A stretch of 64,000 bases of DNA. Source: Brevibacillus sedimenti (GTDB taxonomy: Bacteria; Bacillota; Bacilli; Brevibacillales; Brevibacillaceae). Under the pieces are notes generated by a model. That model saw only the letters and a list, made by a program, of their open reading frames with translations, made no database searches and was not told the origin of the DNA. This document shows positions 23,403 to 32,405 of this stretch, in pieces. How positions within the stretch are numbered: position 1 is the stretch's first letter; the number at the start of each line of letters is the position of its first letter. Location: contig NZ_CP064048.1 in the NCBI RefSeq assembly GCF_020923495.1, forward strand, positions 1 through 64,000, read 5' to 3'. A program made the translations under genes and the position numbers.

Positions 23403-24638
23403 ATGAAACGAACATCACTTTTCACTCGCTATCCGACCACGGTCTGGGTCCGGCTCTTCGGCGAACTGGTGACGCAGCTCTCTCTCAGCATGATTGCCCC
23501 TTTTCTGATCTTGTATCTGAACGAGCAGGCAGGCAGCTCCGTTCCCCTGACCATGCTGGTGATCGGGCTGCAGCCCGCCAGTGAAATCGCGCTGACGCTA
23601 ATCGCAGGGGGTGTGACGGACCGGTACGGACGCAAATCCGTCATGCTGGTCGCTCTGGGCCTGCAGGCGCTGGCCATGCTGGGAATGGCGTTTGCCCACT
23701 CGCTTGCCGCCTTTGCCATCCTGTACATGATAAACGGTGCGGGCCGCTCCCTCTTCATCCCGGCGGCACGCGCCCTCCTGGCTGATACCGTCCCTCACAA
23801 GCTCCAGTCGGAAGCGTTCGCCCTGTTGAATACAGCCAGCTATATCGGCGCTGCGGCCGGTCCGCTTGTGGGCGTGCTGATCTATCAAAGCGACCCCAGC
23901 CTTGCCTTTCAATTGACGGCGTTTTCGCTGGTCCTCTACGCCGCGTGCGTCTGGTGGAAGATACCGGCGTCTGCGCCAGAAGTGTCGTCGTCGGCACGCA
24001 CACCATCACCGGCCGCCGCCGGGGACTTGCCTGCTCCCGCCGCCCGGCACAAAATCCGTCCCGCGCTGCACCTGATGCTGTTGGCCATGCCGATCAGCCT
24101 GTTCTACGCGCAAACGGAAACCAATCTGCAGCTGCATCTGAAGAATACATTCACCGATTATCTGGAACTGCTGGCCATGCTGGCCTCCACAAAAGCGGCC
24201 GCATCCATCTTCCTGGAATTTTGGCTGGTCAAATGGACGCAGCGCGTGTCCCCGCGAATCCTCATCACCGGTTCATACGTCTGCTTTGCCGCGGTCTCCG
24301 CAGCCTACGCCCAGTCCGACAGCGCGGCTGTACTGCTCGCCATCCAGCTCGTGCTCATTCTCGGCGAAAGCGTCGGTCTCAATCACCTGCTGACGCTGGT
24401 GGCACGGATCGCGCCGCCCTCCATGCGCGGCCGCTATTTTGCCATAACGGGGCTGCACTGGGACATCTCCCGCGCAGCGGGGCCTTATCTGGGCAGTCTG
24501 GTCCTGATACATTTCGGCGGCGCATGGCTGTTCGGCGCTTCGGCCGTGCTGCTGCTCATCGGGGCCCTGGCCCAGTACCTGTACCTGCAGCGAATGGAAA
24601 AAGCCTCCCCGTCACTTCGGGAAGGCTCAAGCATGTAA
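23403..24638 (+). CDS. MFS transporter (sugar/drug efflux type)
   Basis: ATG 23403 with GAAAGGATACC upstream gives 411 residues starting MKRTSLFTRYPTTVWVRLFG. Twelve hydrophobic segments are apparent, with the MFS A-loop DRYGRKSVMLVAL between TM2 and TM3 and a repeat-like second half. The cluster with a divergent SgrR-like regulator suggests efflux of the regulator's ligand (sugar phosphate-related or toxic compound). Its last codons carry the terminator of the convergent ABC gene. Substrate unknown. Confidence 0.8.
   Translation: MKRTSLFTRYPTTVWVRLFGELVTQLSLSMIAPFLILYLNEQAGSSVPLTMLVIGLQPASEIALTLIAGGVTDRYGRKSVMLVALGLQALAMLGMAFAHSLAAFAILYMINGAGRSLFIPAARALLADTVPHKLQSEAFALLNTASYIGAAAGPLVGVLIYQSDPSLAFQLTAFSLVLYAACVWWKIPASAPEVSSSARTPSPAAAGDLPAPAARHKIRPALHLMLLAMPISLFYAQTETNLQLHLKNTFTDYLELLAMLASTKAAASIFLEFWLVKWTQRVSPRILITGSYVCFAAVSAAYAQSDSAAVLLAIQLVLILGESVGLNHLLTLVARIAPPSMRGRYFAITGLHWDISRAAGPYLGSLVLIHFGGAWLFGASAVLLLIGALAQYLYLQRMEKASPSLREGSSM
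24597..24628 (-). terminator. Terminator of the ABC operon, located inside the MFS 3' end
   Basis: On the minus strand AGCCTTCCCG-AAGTGA-CGGGGAGGCT followed by TTTTTCC. The hairpin is within the final codons of the convergent MFS gene (24602-24627), so the coding and terminator functions share the same DNA. Confidence 0.75.
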
Positions 24639-24648
24639 ACGGTGCGCG

Positions 24649-25443
24649 TTACGACAGCAGGTAGCGGTCTTCGCTGAACGATTCGCCACGCGCCGCTTCA
24701 AACGCCTGCAGCAGGTCCTGCGGCTTCATCTTCCGTTTTTTCTCCTCCGGAATGTCCAGAATGATGCTGCCCTCGTGCATCATCAAGAGACGGTTGCCCA
24801 TGTTCAGCGCCTGTTCCATGTTATGCGTGACCATGATCGTCGTCAGCTGGTGCTGCTCCACGATCTTGCGGGTCAGCTCGACGATCAGCTGTGCGCGTTT
24901 CGGGTCCAGGGCCGCCGTGTGTTCGTCCAACAGCAGGATTTTCGGCTCCGTAAACGTCGCCATTAACAGGCTGAGCGCCTGGCGCTGGCCGCCGGAGAGG
25001 AAGCCCACCTTGGTCTTCAAACGGTTCTCCAGCCCCTGGTCGAGCTGTTTCAAGTGCTCGCGGAACAGCTCCCGCTTGCGGTTGGTAACGCCAAACGACA
25101 GTGTACGCCGCCGGCCGCGGCCGTAGGCGATGGCCAGGTTTTCCTCGATGGTCATGTTGGGTGCCGTGCCCGCCATCGGGTCTTGGAACACGCGGCCGAC
25201 AAAGGTGGCACGCTGGTGCTCACCCAGCCGGGTGACGTCCTTGCCGTCAATCGTCACGGTGCCCTTGTCGGGAATCAATCCGCCGGAAATAATGTTCATC
25301 AGCGTCGATTTCCCGGCCCCGTTGCTGCCGATTACGGTGACAAAATCGCCTGGGGCGACGTGCAGGTTGATTTCCCGTAACGCCACCTTCTCGTTGACAG
25401 TTCCCTCGTTGAATACTTTGCGTACGCCGGAAATCCTAAGCAT
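24649..25443 (-). CDS. ABC transporter ATP-binding protein (TrpXYZ/ABC_sub_bind type)
   Basis: ATG 25441-25443 gives 264 residues, MLRISGVRKVFNEGTVNEKV. Walker A GSNGAGKST, signature LSGGQRQ and Walker B LLLDEHTAALDP are clear; histidine in DEHT (not DEPT) is usual for this subfamily. It overlaps the permease by 8 bp and is the last gene of the SBP-permease-ATPase operon. It powers import of a ligand that is unknown; related systems transport tryptophan in streptococci. I saw no T-box upstream that would point to a particular amino acid. Confidence 0.88.
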   Translation of the reverse strand: MLRISGVRKVFNEGTVNEKVALREINLHVAPGDFVTVIGSNGAGKSTLMNIISGGLIPDKGTVTIDGKDVTRLGEHQRATFVGRVFQDPMAGTAPNMTIEENLAIAYGRGRRRTLSFGVTNRKRELFREHLKQLDQGLENRLKTKVGFLSGGQRQALSLLMATFTEPKILLLDEHTAALDPKRAQLIVELTRKIVEQHQLTTIMVTHNMEQALNMGNRLLMMHEGSIILDIPEEKKRKMKPQDLLQAFEAARGESFSEDRYLLS

Positions 25444-26368
25444 CGCCGTTCCCCCCTTTCACCGCACGGAACCCTTGTCTTTTCCACACGCCTTTGGCAA
25501 ACGTCGGCACCGTCAGGGCGATGATCACGATCAGCGCGGTAATCAGCTTCATGTCGGACGGGTTGAGCCCTTTGTCCAGCGCCAGGGCAATCACCAGCCG
25601 GTAGACGAGCGAGCCGCCGATGACGGCGATGGTCGCCCGGACAATGGAGGAGCTGCCAAACAACACTTCCCCGACAATAACGGAGGCCAGACCGATCACA
25701 ATCATCCCGATCCCCATGCCCACGTCGGCAAAGCCCTGGTACTGCGCGACCAAGGAGCCGGAGACGGCCACCAGCGCGTTGGACAAGGCCAGGCCGATGA
25801 TCGTGGTCGTGTCGGTGTTGATGCCGAAACTGCGGATCATCTTCGGATTGTCGCCCGTCGCCCTCAGATCGAGGCCAAGGTCGGTGTGCAGGAACCAATC
25901 AATCAGTGCTTTCAGCAGCAGAATACCAATGAAAAATACAATTGCCACACCGGTCAACAGCACCTCCCCGCCCACGGTCACATTGGGGACACCGAGGTTT
26001 TTGACAAACGTGTAAAGCGTTTCCTCGCGAAGAAGCGGCAGGTTGGCTTTCTCCATGATGCGCAGGTTGATCGAGTACAGCGCGATCATCGTCAAAATCC
26101 CGGCCAAGAGTCCATTGATTTTCCCCTTGGTGTGCAAAAGTCCCGTAAACACTCCCGCCGCTGCGCCGGCGACAAAGGCCGCCAGGGTGGCGAGAAACGG
26201 ATTCGTGCCGTCAATGATCAGCTTGGCTGCCAGCGCACCGCCCAGCGCAAAGCTGCCGTCCACGGTCAGGTCAGGAAAATTCAAGATGCGAAAGGTCAGA
26301 TACACGCCCAGGGCCATGATCGCAAACAGCAAGCCCTGTTCGATTGCTCCGAGATATGCCAGGTTCAT
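25436..26368 (-). CDS. ABC transporter permease (BPD_transp_2 type)
   Basis: ATG 26366-26368 follows AGGAGGACGC. The 310-residue protein MNLAYLGAIEQGLLFAIMAL has about eight membrane segments and the loop LDLRATGDNPKMIRSFGINT, conserved in branched-chain-type permeases, which contacts the ATPase. It is between the substrate-binding lipoprotein and the ATPase and is the membrane channel of this importer. Confidence 0.88.
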   Translation of the reverse strand: MNLAYLGAIEQGLLFAIMALGVYLTFRILNFPDLTVDGSFALGGALAAKLIIDGTNPFLATLAAFVAGAAAGVFTGLLHTKGKINGLLAGILTMIALYSINLRIMEKANLPLLREETLYTFVKNLGVPNVTVGGEVLLTGVAIVFFIGILLLKALIDWFLHTDLGLDLRATGDNPKMIRSFGINTDTTTIIGLALSNALVAVSGSLVAQYQGFADVGMGIGMIVIGLASVIVGEVLFGSSSIVRATIAVIGGSLVYRLVIALALDKGLNPSDMKLITALIVIIALTVPTFAKGVWKRQGFRAVKGGNGDA

Positions 26369-26389
26369 AGCGTCCTCCTGTTGCTGCGA

Positions 26390-27421
26390 TTATTGCTCGA
26401 CCACTTCAGCTGCCCGGTCGAGCAGGGATTGCGGAAGGGGTACGCCCATTTTTTCCGCCGCTTTTTTGTTCAGCACCAGCTTCATCTCCGCCTGCTTCTC
26501 TACAGGCATGCTGGCCGGTTGAGCTTCCCCTTTGAGGATTTTGGCCGCCATGTCGGCGGTCTGTTCGCCCAGTTTGCTGTAGTCAATGCCATAGGTAGCG
26601 ATTGCGCCGCTCTTCACGGAGTTTTCCTCGCCGGCCACCACCGGGATTTTTTGCGACTCCGCCACTCCGATCACCGCAGAGATGGAGGAGACCACCATGT
26701 TGTCGGTCGGGATGTAGAATGCGTCCACTTTGCCGACCATCGATTCGGCTGCCTGCTTTACTTCCGTCGGGCTGGTGATGGCTGCTTCACGGATGGTCAG
26801 GCCCAGTTTTTCCGCTGCGGCTTTGGCTGCATCCACCTGTACCTTGGAGTTTACCTCGCCGGAGTTGTAGATGATGCCGACCGTCTTGGCGTCCGCCTTC
26901 AGCTCCTGTACCAGCTTCAACTGCTCTTCCACCGGGTTCATGTCCGTCGTGCCGGTCACATTGCCGCCCGGATTTTCCATGGTTTGCACCAGCGAAGCCG
27001 CCACCGGATCGGTCACGGCGGTGAAGAGAATTGGAATATCCTTGGTCACCTGAGCGGCTGCCTGAGCGGCCGGCGTGGCGATGGCCAGGATCAGATCGAC
27101 GTTGTCCGCCTGAAACTTCTGCGCGATCTGCACAGCCTGATCCATGTTACCTTGGGCCGACTTGATGTCGTAGACCACCTGTTTGTCTTTCTCGTAGCCG
27201 TTTTGCCCCAGCTTGGCAATGAAGCCTTCCCGCGCCGCATCAAGTGCCGGATGCTCCACGATCTGCACGATGCCCACCTTCAATTGCTTCGTATCCTGGG
27301 CAGGATCGTTGGCCGGCTGACTGTCCGCCGGAGCACTTTGCTGCCCACACGCTGCAACGGATAAAAGTAGCAAAGGACACAGAATTTTCTGGACGACATG
27401 CCAATACTTTTGCTTTCTCAT
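26390..27421 (-). CDS. ABC substrate-binding lipoprotein 1 (ABC_sub_bind, PF04392 type)
   Basis: ATG 27419-27421 with AGGGGGG. It starts MRKQKYWHVVQKILCPLLLL with lipobox SVAAC (Cys 25), then a linker rich in Q/P/A, then two lobes with VGIVQIVEHPALDAAREGFI, FQADNVDLILAIATPAAQAA and DMNPVEEQLKLVQEL. The fold is the tryptophan/type 1 binding protein family. Promoter: TATAAT near 27438, just 18 bp before the start. It precedes the permease and ATPase and differs from the paralogue next door (27512). Confidence 0.88.
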   Translation of the reverse strand: MRKQKYWHVVQKILCPLLLLSVAACGQQSAPADSQPANDPAQDTKQLKVGIVQIVEHPALDAAREGFIAKLGQNGYEKDKQVVYDIKSAQGNMDQAVQIAQKFQADNVDLILAIATPAAQAAAQVTKDIPILFTAVTDPVAASLVQTMENPGGNVTGTTDMNPVEEQLKLVQELKADAKTVGIIYNSGEVNSKVQVDAAKAAAEKLGLTIREAAITSPTEVKQAAESMVGKVDAFYIPTDNMVVSSISAVIGVAESQKIPVVAGEENSVKSGAIATYGIDYSKLGEQTADMAAKILKGEAQPASMPVEKQAEMKLVLNKKAAEKMGVPLPQSLLDRAAEVVEQ

Positions 27422-27486
27422 GTAAAAAACCCCCCTAATTATAAAATTTTTTTCATTTTACCACGATGGAAACACAATTCAAACAG

Positions 27487-27511
27487 AAAAAGAGAGCAAG
27501 GCTCTCTTTTT
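27487..27511 (-). terminator. Terminator after substrate-binding protein 2
   Basis: AAAAAGAGAGC-AAG-GCTCTCTTTTT is a perfect palindromic hairpin with A and T tails, adjoining the stop at 27512. It separates the two lipoprotein genes transcriptionally. Confidence 0.85.
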
Positions 27512-28519
27512 CTACTTGAAGATTTCTTTCGCCTGCTGTTTTAATTCATCGGGAATGGCAATGCCAAAGTTGGCAGCTGCCGTCTCGTTGATGTACAGCT
27601 CGGTCTGTTTGGACACTTCCACCGGCGTGTCGGCCACTTTCTGTCCCTTCAAAATGCGGACGGCCATCTCTCCGGTCTGCTTGCCGATCTGGTAGTAATC
27701 AATGCCGTAGGTGGCCACGGCTCCACGTTTTACCGTATCCGTGTCGGAAGCGAAAACCGGCACCTTGTGCTGTTCCGCCGCGCCCAACACCGCTTCAAAT
27801 GAAGAGACCACGGTGTTGTCAATCGGGATGAAGATGGCCTCCGTCTTGCCGGCCAGTCCCTGGGCTGCGAGCTGCACTTCGGACAGCTGGGAGATGCCTG
27901 CCTTGACGACCTCGACCCCTTGTTTTTTCGCCGCTTCTTCCAGTTCCTTCACCTGCACCTCGGAATTCACTTCCGACGTGGTGTAGATGACGCCCAGCTT
28001 TTTCAGGTTCGGCAGGAAGCGTTTGACCAGCTCCAGCTGCTGCTCCATCGACACCTTGTCAGAGGTGCCGGTCACGTTTTTGTCCGGCTTCTCCAGGTTG
28101 CTGACCAGTTGGGCGGACAGCGGGTCCGTCACGGAACTGAAGATCACGGGCTTATCCGTAATCGCCTTGGCTGCTGCCTGAGCGGATGGCGTGGCGATGG
28201 CCACGACCAGGTCCTTTCCGTCGCCGGCGAATTTTTGTGCAATCGAGACCGTGTTGTTCATGTCACCGTGGGCGTTTTGATAATCCAGCTCCACGTTTTT
28301 GCCTTCTTCATATCCGGCTGCTTTCAATCCGTCTACAATTCCCTGGCGGATCGCATCCAGCGCCGGGTGTTCCACGAATTGGGTCAGCCCCAGCTTCACC
28401 ATTTGCTGGCCGTTGGCAGCGGTCGCGGTTGCGTCCGTCTGTTGGCCGGATTGGTTGCCACACGCCGTCAGTGCAATCGACAGACATGCGGCCAGTACAG
28501 CATGTACAGCTCGTCTCAT
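27512..28519 (-). CDS. ABC substrate-binding lipoprotein 2 (paralogue)
   Basis: ATG 28517-28519 follows GAGGAGGAAGA. It starts MRRAVHAVLAACLSIALTAC with lipobox LTAC (Cys 20). Like its neighbour it has LGLTQFVEHPALDAIRQGIV, DLVVAIATPSAQAAAKAITD and VSMEQQLELVKRFL. The two are clear paralogues, but this one ends at a terminator, before a separate promoter, so it is expressed independently. It may give the same transporter a second ligand specificity. A promoter TATAAT lies near 28577-28582. Confidence 0.85.
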   Translation of the reverse strand: MRRAVHAVLAACLSIALTACGNQSGQQTDATATAANGQQMVKLGLTQFVEHPALDAIRQGIVDGLKAAGYEEGKNVELDYQNAHGDMNNTVSIAQKFAGDGKDLVVAIATPSAQAAAKAITDKPVIFSSVTDPLSAQLVSNLEKPDKNVTGTSDKVSMEQQLELVKRFLPNLKKLGVIYTTSEVNSEVQVKELEEAAKKQGVEVVKAGISQLSEVQLAAQGLAGKTEAIFIPIDNTVVSSFEAVLGAAEQHKVPVFASDTDTVKRGAVATYGIDYYQIGKQTGEMAVRILKGQKVADTPVEVSKQTELYINETAAANFGIAIPDELKQQAKEIFK

Positions 28520-28607
28520 CTGTTCTTCCTCCTCTAAGCTCTCACTCTGCAATAACAGAAAAACTTGTGTTCCATTATAGCATACTTTGCGGCGTTGAAA
28601 AGATGTT

Positions 28608-29921
28608 TTACGCTTGTTGCCCCGCTTCCTTCGTTCCTCTTTTTACCCATACACGGGTGATTCGGTAATGGTCCACCTCGCCGACGATGAATTCGTAGCC
28701 GCCGTCTCTGACCACGTCGCCCACGCGCGGCGGATGGTCGATCTGCATGTAGATCCAGCCGGCCAGCGTGTCCACCTCACTGTCGTCCAGATCAAGCCCG
28801 AGGTAGTCGTTTACCTCTTCCAGCAGCATGCGGCCGTCCAGCGACAGCAGGTCGTCTTTCCGCTCGATTTCCGGCCGCTCGTCGTCAAATTCATCCTGAA
28901 TGTCGCCGACAATTTCTTCCATTATGTCTTCCACTGTAACCAGACCTGCCGTTCCGCCGTACTCGTCGATGATAATCGCCATCTGGCTGCGCTGTTTTTG
29001 CAGCATGGTCAAAAGCCGGCTGATGGATATCGTCTCCGGAACGGTCAGCACTGGGCGGCTCAACTGCTCCAGGCTTTTTTGCTCCCCTTCCAGCAGGCTG
29101 GTCAACAAATCCTTGATATGCAAACTGCCGACCACGTGGTCCTTGTCCCCGTCCACCACCGGGTAGCGGGTAAAGCGGCCGTTTTGCACGACCTTGATGT
29201 TATCTTCTAACGGGTCGCGCAGGTTGAGCACCACCATGTCCGTGCGCGGCACCATGATCTCCCGGGCCATTGTCTCCGAAAAATCAAAGATATTGTCCAC
29301 CAGCATCAGCTCGGTCTGGTCGATCAGGCCGCTTTTGTGGCTCTCGTTGACAAGGATGCGGATTTCTTCTTCCGTGTGCGCTTCCTGATGCGGTTCCATG
29401 CTAATGCCGAGCATCCTGAGAATCTTGGCCGCCGCCCAGTTGAGAAAGGCGATAAACGGGTACATCAGCTTGTAAAACATCCGGATGGGACGGGCCACGA
29501 ACATCGAGACCTTCTCGGAGCGCTGGATGGCCAGCGATTTTGGCGCCAGCTCGCCCAGCACGATGTGCAAAAAAGTAATGATGGAGAACGCGACGATAAA
29601 GGAGATGCTGCCGACCAGCGTCTCGTTCAGCCCAAAGTAGCGGAAGACAGGGTGGAGCAGATGGGCGACGGCCGGTTCCCCCAGCCAGCCCAGTCCGAGC
29701 GACGCCAGCGTGATCCCCAGCTGGGTGGCGGACAGGTAGGCATCCAGGTTGTCCAGCACCAGTTCGACGTCGCCCGCCCGCCTGTTTCCTTCCGCTACCA
29801 GTTGGGCGATGCGCGATTCCCTCACCTTCACGATGGCAAATTCGGTCGCCACGAAAAAGCCGTTGAGAAAGACGAGAAATGCGACCAGGACCAGATTGAA
29901 AAAGGCACTCCATATCGCCAT
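28608..29921 (-). CDS. CNNM/CorC (HlyC) family transporter with CBS domains, copy 2
   Basis: ATG 29919-29921 gives 437 residues, MAIWSAFFNLVLVAFLVFLN. Same layout as 5547-6917: DUF21 membrane part, two CBS domains (EIMVPRTDMVVLNLRDP, MAIIIDEYGGTAGLVTVEDI), C-terminal CorC_HlyC domain. About 50-60 percent of residues look the same, so the two genes are ancient paralogues. Probably Mg2+ or other divalent cation homeostasis. Convergent orientation to no other gene here; its 3' end abuts the SBP2 promoter. Confidence 0.85.
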   Translation of the reverse strand: MAIWSAFFNLVLVAFLVFLNGFFVATEFAIVKVRESRIAQLVAEGNRRAGDVELVLDNLDAYLSATQLGITLASLGLGWLGEPAVAHLLHPVFRYFGLNETLVGSISFIVAFSIITFLHIVLGELAPKSLAIQRSEKVSMFVARPIRMFYKLMYPFIAFLNWAAAKILRMLGISMEPHQEAHTEEEIRILVNESHKSGLIDQTELMLVDNIFDFSETMAREIMVPRTDMVVLNLRDPLEDNIKVVQNGRFTRYPVVDGDKDHVVGSLHIKDLLTSLLEGEQKSLEQLSRPVLTVPETISISRLLTMLQKQRSQMAIIIDEYGGTAGLVTVEDIMEEIVGDIQDEFDDERPEIERKDDLLSLDGRMLLEEVNDYLGLDLDDSEVDTLAGWIYMQIDHPPRVGDVVRDGGYEFIVGEVDHYRITRVWVKRGTKEAGQQA

Positions 29922-30103
29922 GCCGTCCCTACTCCTTTGCCCGTTTTCTTGCGTTAGTGTAACCCACGGGCGGCCAAATGTTGCCCGTTCCTGTCAAAAG
30001 CGCGGCAGCGCGACGGCGGCAAACCCGTTTTTCATTCGCCTTCCGATTGTGATACGATTGACTGTATGAACATGGAGACCACAAAGCCGCAGAGGTGAAG
30101 AAT

Positions 30104-31783
30104 GTGTCGTACCGTCCCGAGTTGCCGCTGATCGTGCAAAGCGATCGCACCATCCTGCTGGAAGCGCAGCATCCGCTGTTTGCGGAAGTCCGGCAGGCGC
30201 TGTCCGGCTTTGCCGAACTGATCAAAAGCCCGGAGTACATACACACATACCGGATTACCCCGCTCTCCCTGTGGAACGCAGCAGCAGGGGGCCTGACGGC
30301 GGAGCAGGTAACCGGCGTCTTGAGCACGTATAGTAAATACGGAGTTCCGCCGTCCATCGTCCGGGAAATCGCCGAAACGATGGGACGGTACGGCCTGATT
30401 CGCTTGGAAAAAGACGGCGATCACCTGCTGTTGACCGGCGACGATGTGCCCCTGCTGGCTGAGCTGACCGGGTACAAGGCGGTGAGCAGCCTGCTGGAAG
30501 GACAGGTGAATCCGGCCGTCTGGCGCGTCAAACCATACGCCCGCGGGCTGATCAAACAGGAGCTGATCCGGCTCGGCTACCCCGTCCAGGACGTGGCCGG
30601 CTATACATCCGGAGAAGCCTGTCCCGTCGCGCTGCGGGAAGTGACCGCCAGCGGCCGGCCGTTTGCGCTGCGGCCGTACCAGCAGGAGGCGGTGGATGCC
30701 TTCCACGCCGCCGGTGCTGCCACTGGCGGCAGCGGCGTGCTGGTGCTGCCGTGCGGCGCGGGCAAGACGATCATCGGCCTGGGAGCGATCTGCCAGCTCC
30801 AGACGGCCACATTGATCCTGACGACCAACACCACATCGGTCCGGCAGTGGATCGCCGAGCTGATCGACAAGACTGACCTCGATCCCTCACAGATCGGTGA
30901 ATACACAGGCGAACGGAAAGAGGTCAAACCGATTACCGTAGCCACCTATCAGATCCTGACATACCGTTCAAAAGCGGACGATTCGTATCCCCACATGCGC
31001 CTGTTCTCAGAACGGGAATGGGGCTTGGTGATCTACGACGAAGTGCACCTGCTGCCCGCTCCCGTCTTCCGCGTCACCTCCGGGATTCAGGCGACGCGCC
31101 GGCTCGGACTGACGGCCACACTGGTGCGGGAGGACGGCCGGGAAGAAGACGTGTTTACCCTGATCGGGCCGAAAAAGTACGAAATGCCGTGGAAAGCCCT
31201 GGAGGAACAAGGCTGGATTGCGGAAGCGCGCTGCCAGGAAATTCGGCTGCCGTTTGAAGCGAACGGACGGGAGGCTTACGCCCGGGCCAACGCGCGGCAA
31301 AAATTCCGGATCGCGGCGGAGAATCCGCGCAAGCTCCAGGTCGTGCGCCATCTGCTGGAGCGTCACGCCGACGACCGCGTCCTGATCATCGGCCAGTACG
31401 TGGGACAGCTCCAGCAGCTTGCCGAAGCGCTGAACCTCCCGCTGATTACGGGCAAGGTGCCGGAAAAGGAACGGGAGGCGCTGTACCGCCAGTTCAAGCG
31501 CGGCGAGATTACCCGGCTCGCCGTCTCCAAGGTGGCCAACTTTGCCGTCGACCTGCCGGATGCCAATGTTGCCATCCAGATATCCGGCACATTCGGCTCG
31601 CGCCAGGAAGAAGCGCAGCGGCTCGGTCGCATTCTGCGTCCCAAAGAGCGCGACAACGCCGCCTATTTTTACACGCTGGTCACTCGGGACACACGCGAAC
31701 AGGAATTTGCGCTTCACCGGCAATTGTTTCTGGTGGAACAGGGATACCACTACGACGTGATAGAAATGGATGCGCTGGATTGA
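30104..31783 (+). CDS. XPB/Rad25-type DNA helicase
   Basis: I choose GTG 30104 (AGAGGTGAAG 6 bp upstream), 559 residues, MSYRPELPLIVQSDRTILLE. The N-terminal third is the XPB-associated damage-recognition-like region (to about 200). Then the superfamily 2 core: GCGKT-type VLPCGAGKTIIGLG, YDEVHLLPAPVFR (DEVH box), LTATLVREDGREEDVF, IIGQYVGQL, and SGTFGSRQEEAQRLGRILRP (motif VI). Bacterial XPB proteins unwind 3'-5' and are tied to DNA repair. The stop TGA forms the first three bases of the -35 of the next promoter. Confidence 0.82.
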   Translation: MSYRPELPLIVQSDRTILLEAQHPLFAEVRQALSGFAELIKSPEYIHTYRITPLSLWNAAAGGLTAEQVTGVLSTYSKYGVPPSIVREIAETMGRYGLIRLEKDGDHLLLTGDDVPLLAELTGYKAVSSLLEGQVNPAVWRVKPYARGLIKQELIRLGYPVQDVAGYTSGEACPVALREVTASGRPFALRPYQQEAVDAFHAAGAATGGSGVLVLPCGAGKTIIGLGAICQLQTATLILTTNTTSVRQWIAELIDKTDLDPSQIGEYTGERKEVKPITVATYQILTYRSKADDSYPHMRLFSEREWGLVIYDEVHLLPAPVFRVTSGIQATRRLGLTATLVREDGREEDVFTLIGPKKYEMPWKALEEQGWIAEARCQEIRLPFEANGREAYARANARQKFRIAAENPRKLQVVRHLLERHADDRVLIIGQYVGQLQQLAEALNLPLITGKVPEKEREALYRQFKRGEITRLAVSKVANFAVDLPDANVAIQISGTFGSRQEEAQRLGRILRPKERDNAAYFYTLVTRDTREQEFALHRQLFLVEQGYHYDVIEMDALD

Positions 31784-31807
31784 AACATTCGGATCGATAC
31801 CAGCGTC
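31781..31807 (+). promoter_or_regulatory. ECF-type promoter preceding the sigma factor gene
   Basis: TGAAAC (31781-31786), 17 bp, CGTC (31804-31807). This is a standard -35/-10 pair of ECF sigma factors of the sigma-M/W/V group, starting exactly at the XPB stop codon. Transcription would begin near 31814, 22 bp before the start codon. Most ECF sigmas autoregulate; this position supports it. Confidence 0.7.
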
Positions 31808-31835
31808 TCATAGAGGAAGGGAGGCCGGAGATTCA

Positions 31836-32405
31836 ATGCAATCCGACGCCGAAATCATTCAGCGGATTCTGCAAGGCGACATCGAAGCGTACCGCGAGCT
31901 GATTCAGCGGTATCAGCACATGATTTACGTGTTTATCTACAAAATGGTAAACAACCGCTCCGATGCGGAAGATTTGACCCAGGAAGTCTTCGTCAAAGCG
32001 TATGAAAAACTCTCCAGCTTTCGTGGGGACAGCCAGTTTTCCTCCTGGCTGTATACGCTGGCGCGAAACAAGACCATCGACTTCCTGCGCCGGCGCAAGT
32101 TTCACGAATCCGACGAACAACTGGCGTACGTCCCCTCCCAGGCGAGCGACGAATCACCGCAGGACTCCCTCTTGAACAAGGAGCGCCGCCGGGAGATTGA
32201 GAAAGCATTTTCGATGTTGTCCGAATCGTATCGGGAAGTAATCGTGCTGCGCTGCACGCACGAATATCCGTTTGAAAAAATTGCGTCGCTGCTCGGCATC
32301 GCCGAGTCAACGGCCCGTGTCCGCTATCTGCGCGCTCGCCAAGAACTGGCCAAACTGCTTACTCGCAAGGAAGGGGGGCTCGTGCATGAACTGCCAGGAA
32401 TTTAG
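31836..32405 (+). CDS. ECF RNA polymerase sigma factor
   Basis: ATG 31836 (GGGAGGCCGG upstream) gives 189 residues, MQSDAEIIQRILQGDIEAYR. Region 2 contains DLTQEVFVKAYEKLSSFRGD and WLYTLARNKTIDFLRRRK; region 4 has YREVIVLRCTHEYPFEKIAS and LLGIAESTARVRYLRARQEL. This is a SigW-like group 4 factor directing transcription of envelope-stress genes. The adjacent ECF promoter implies autoregulation. Its 3' end overlaps the anti-sigma gene by 20 bp, giving a coupled stoichiometric pair. Which B. subtilis member it equals is not decided. Confidence 0.9.
   Translation: MQSDAEIIQRILQGDIEAYRELIQRYQHMIYVFIYKMVNNRSDAEDLTQEVFVKAYEKLSSFRGDSQFSSWLYTLARNKTIDFLRRRKFHESDEQLAYVPSQASDESPQDSLLNKERRREIEKAFSMLSESYREVIVLRCTHEYPFEKIASLLGIAESTARVRYLRARQELAKLLTRKEGGLVHELPGI

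Noticed and set aside
25130-27364. 744-codon plus-strand open frame over the ABC operon
   Set aside because: Antisense shadow of high-GC genes; no RBS, His/Gln/Arg-rich composition, and the minus strand holds well-supported ABC genes.
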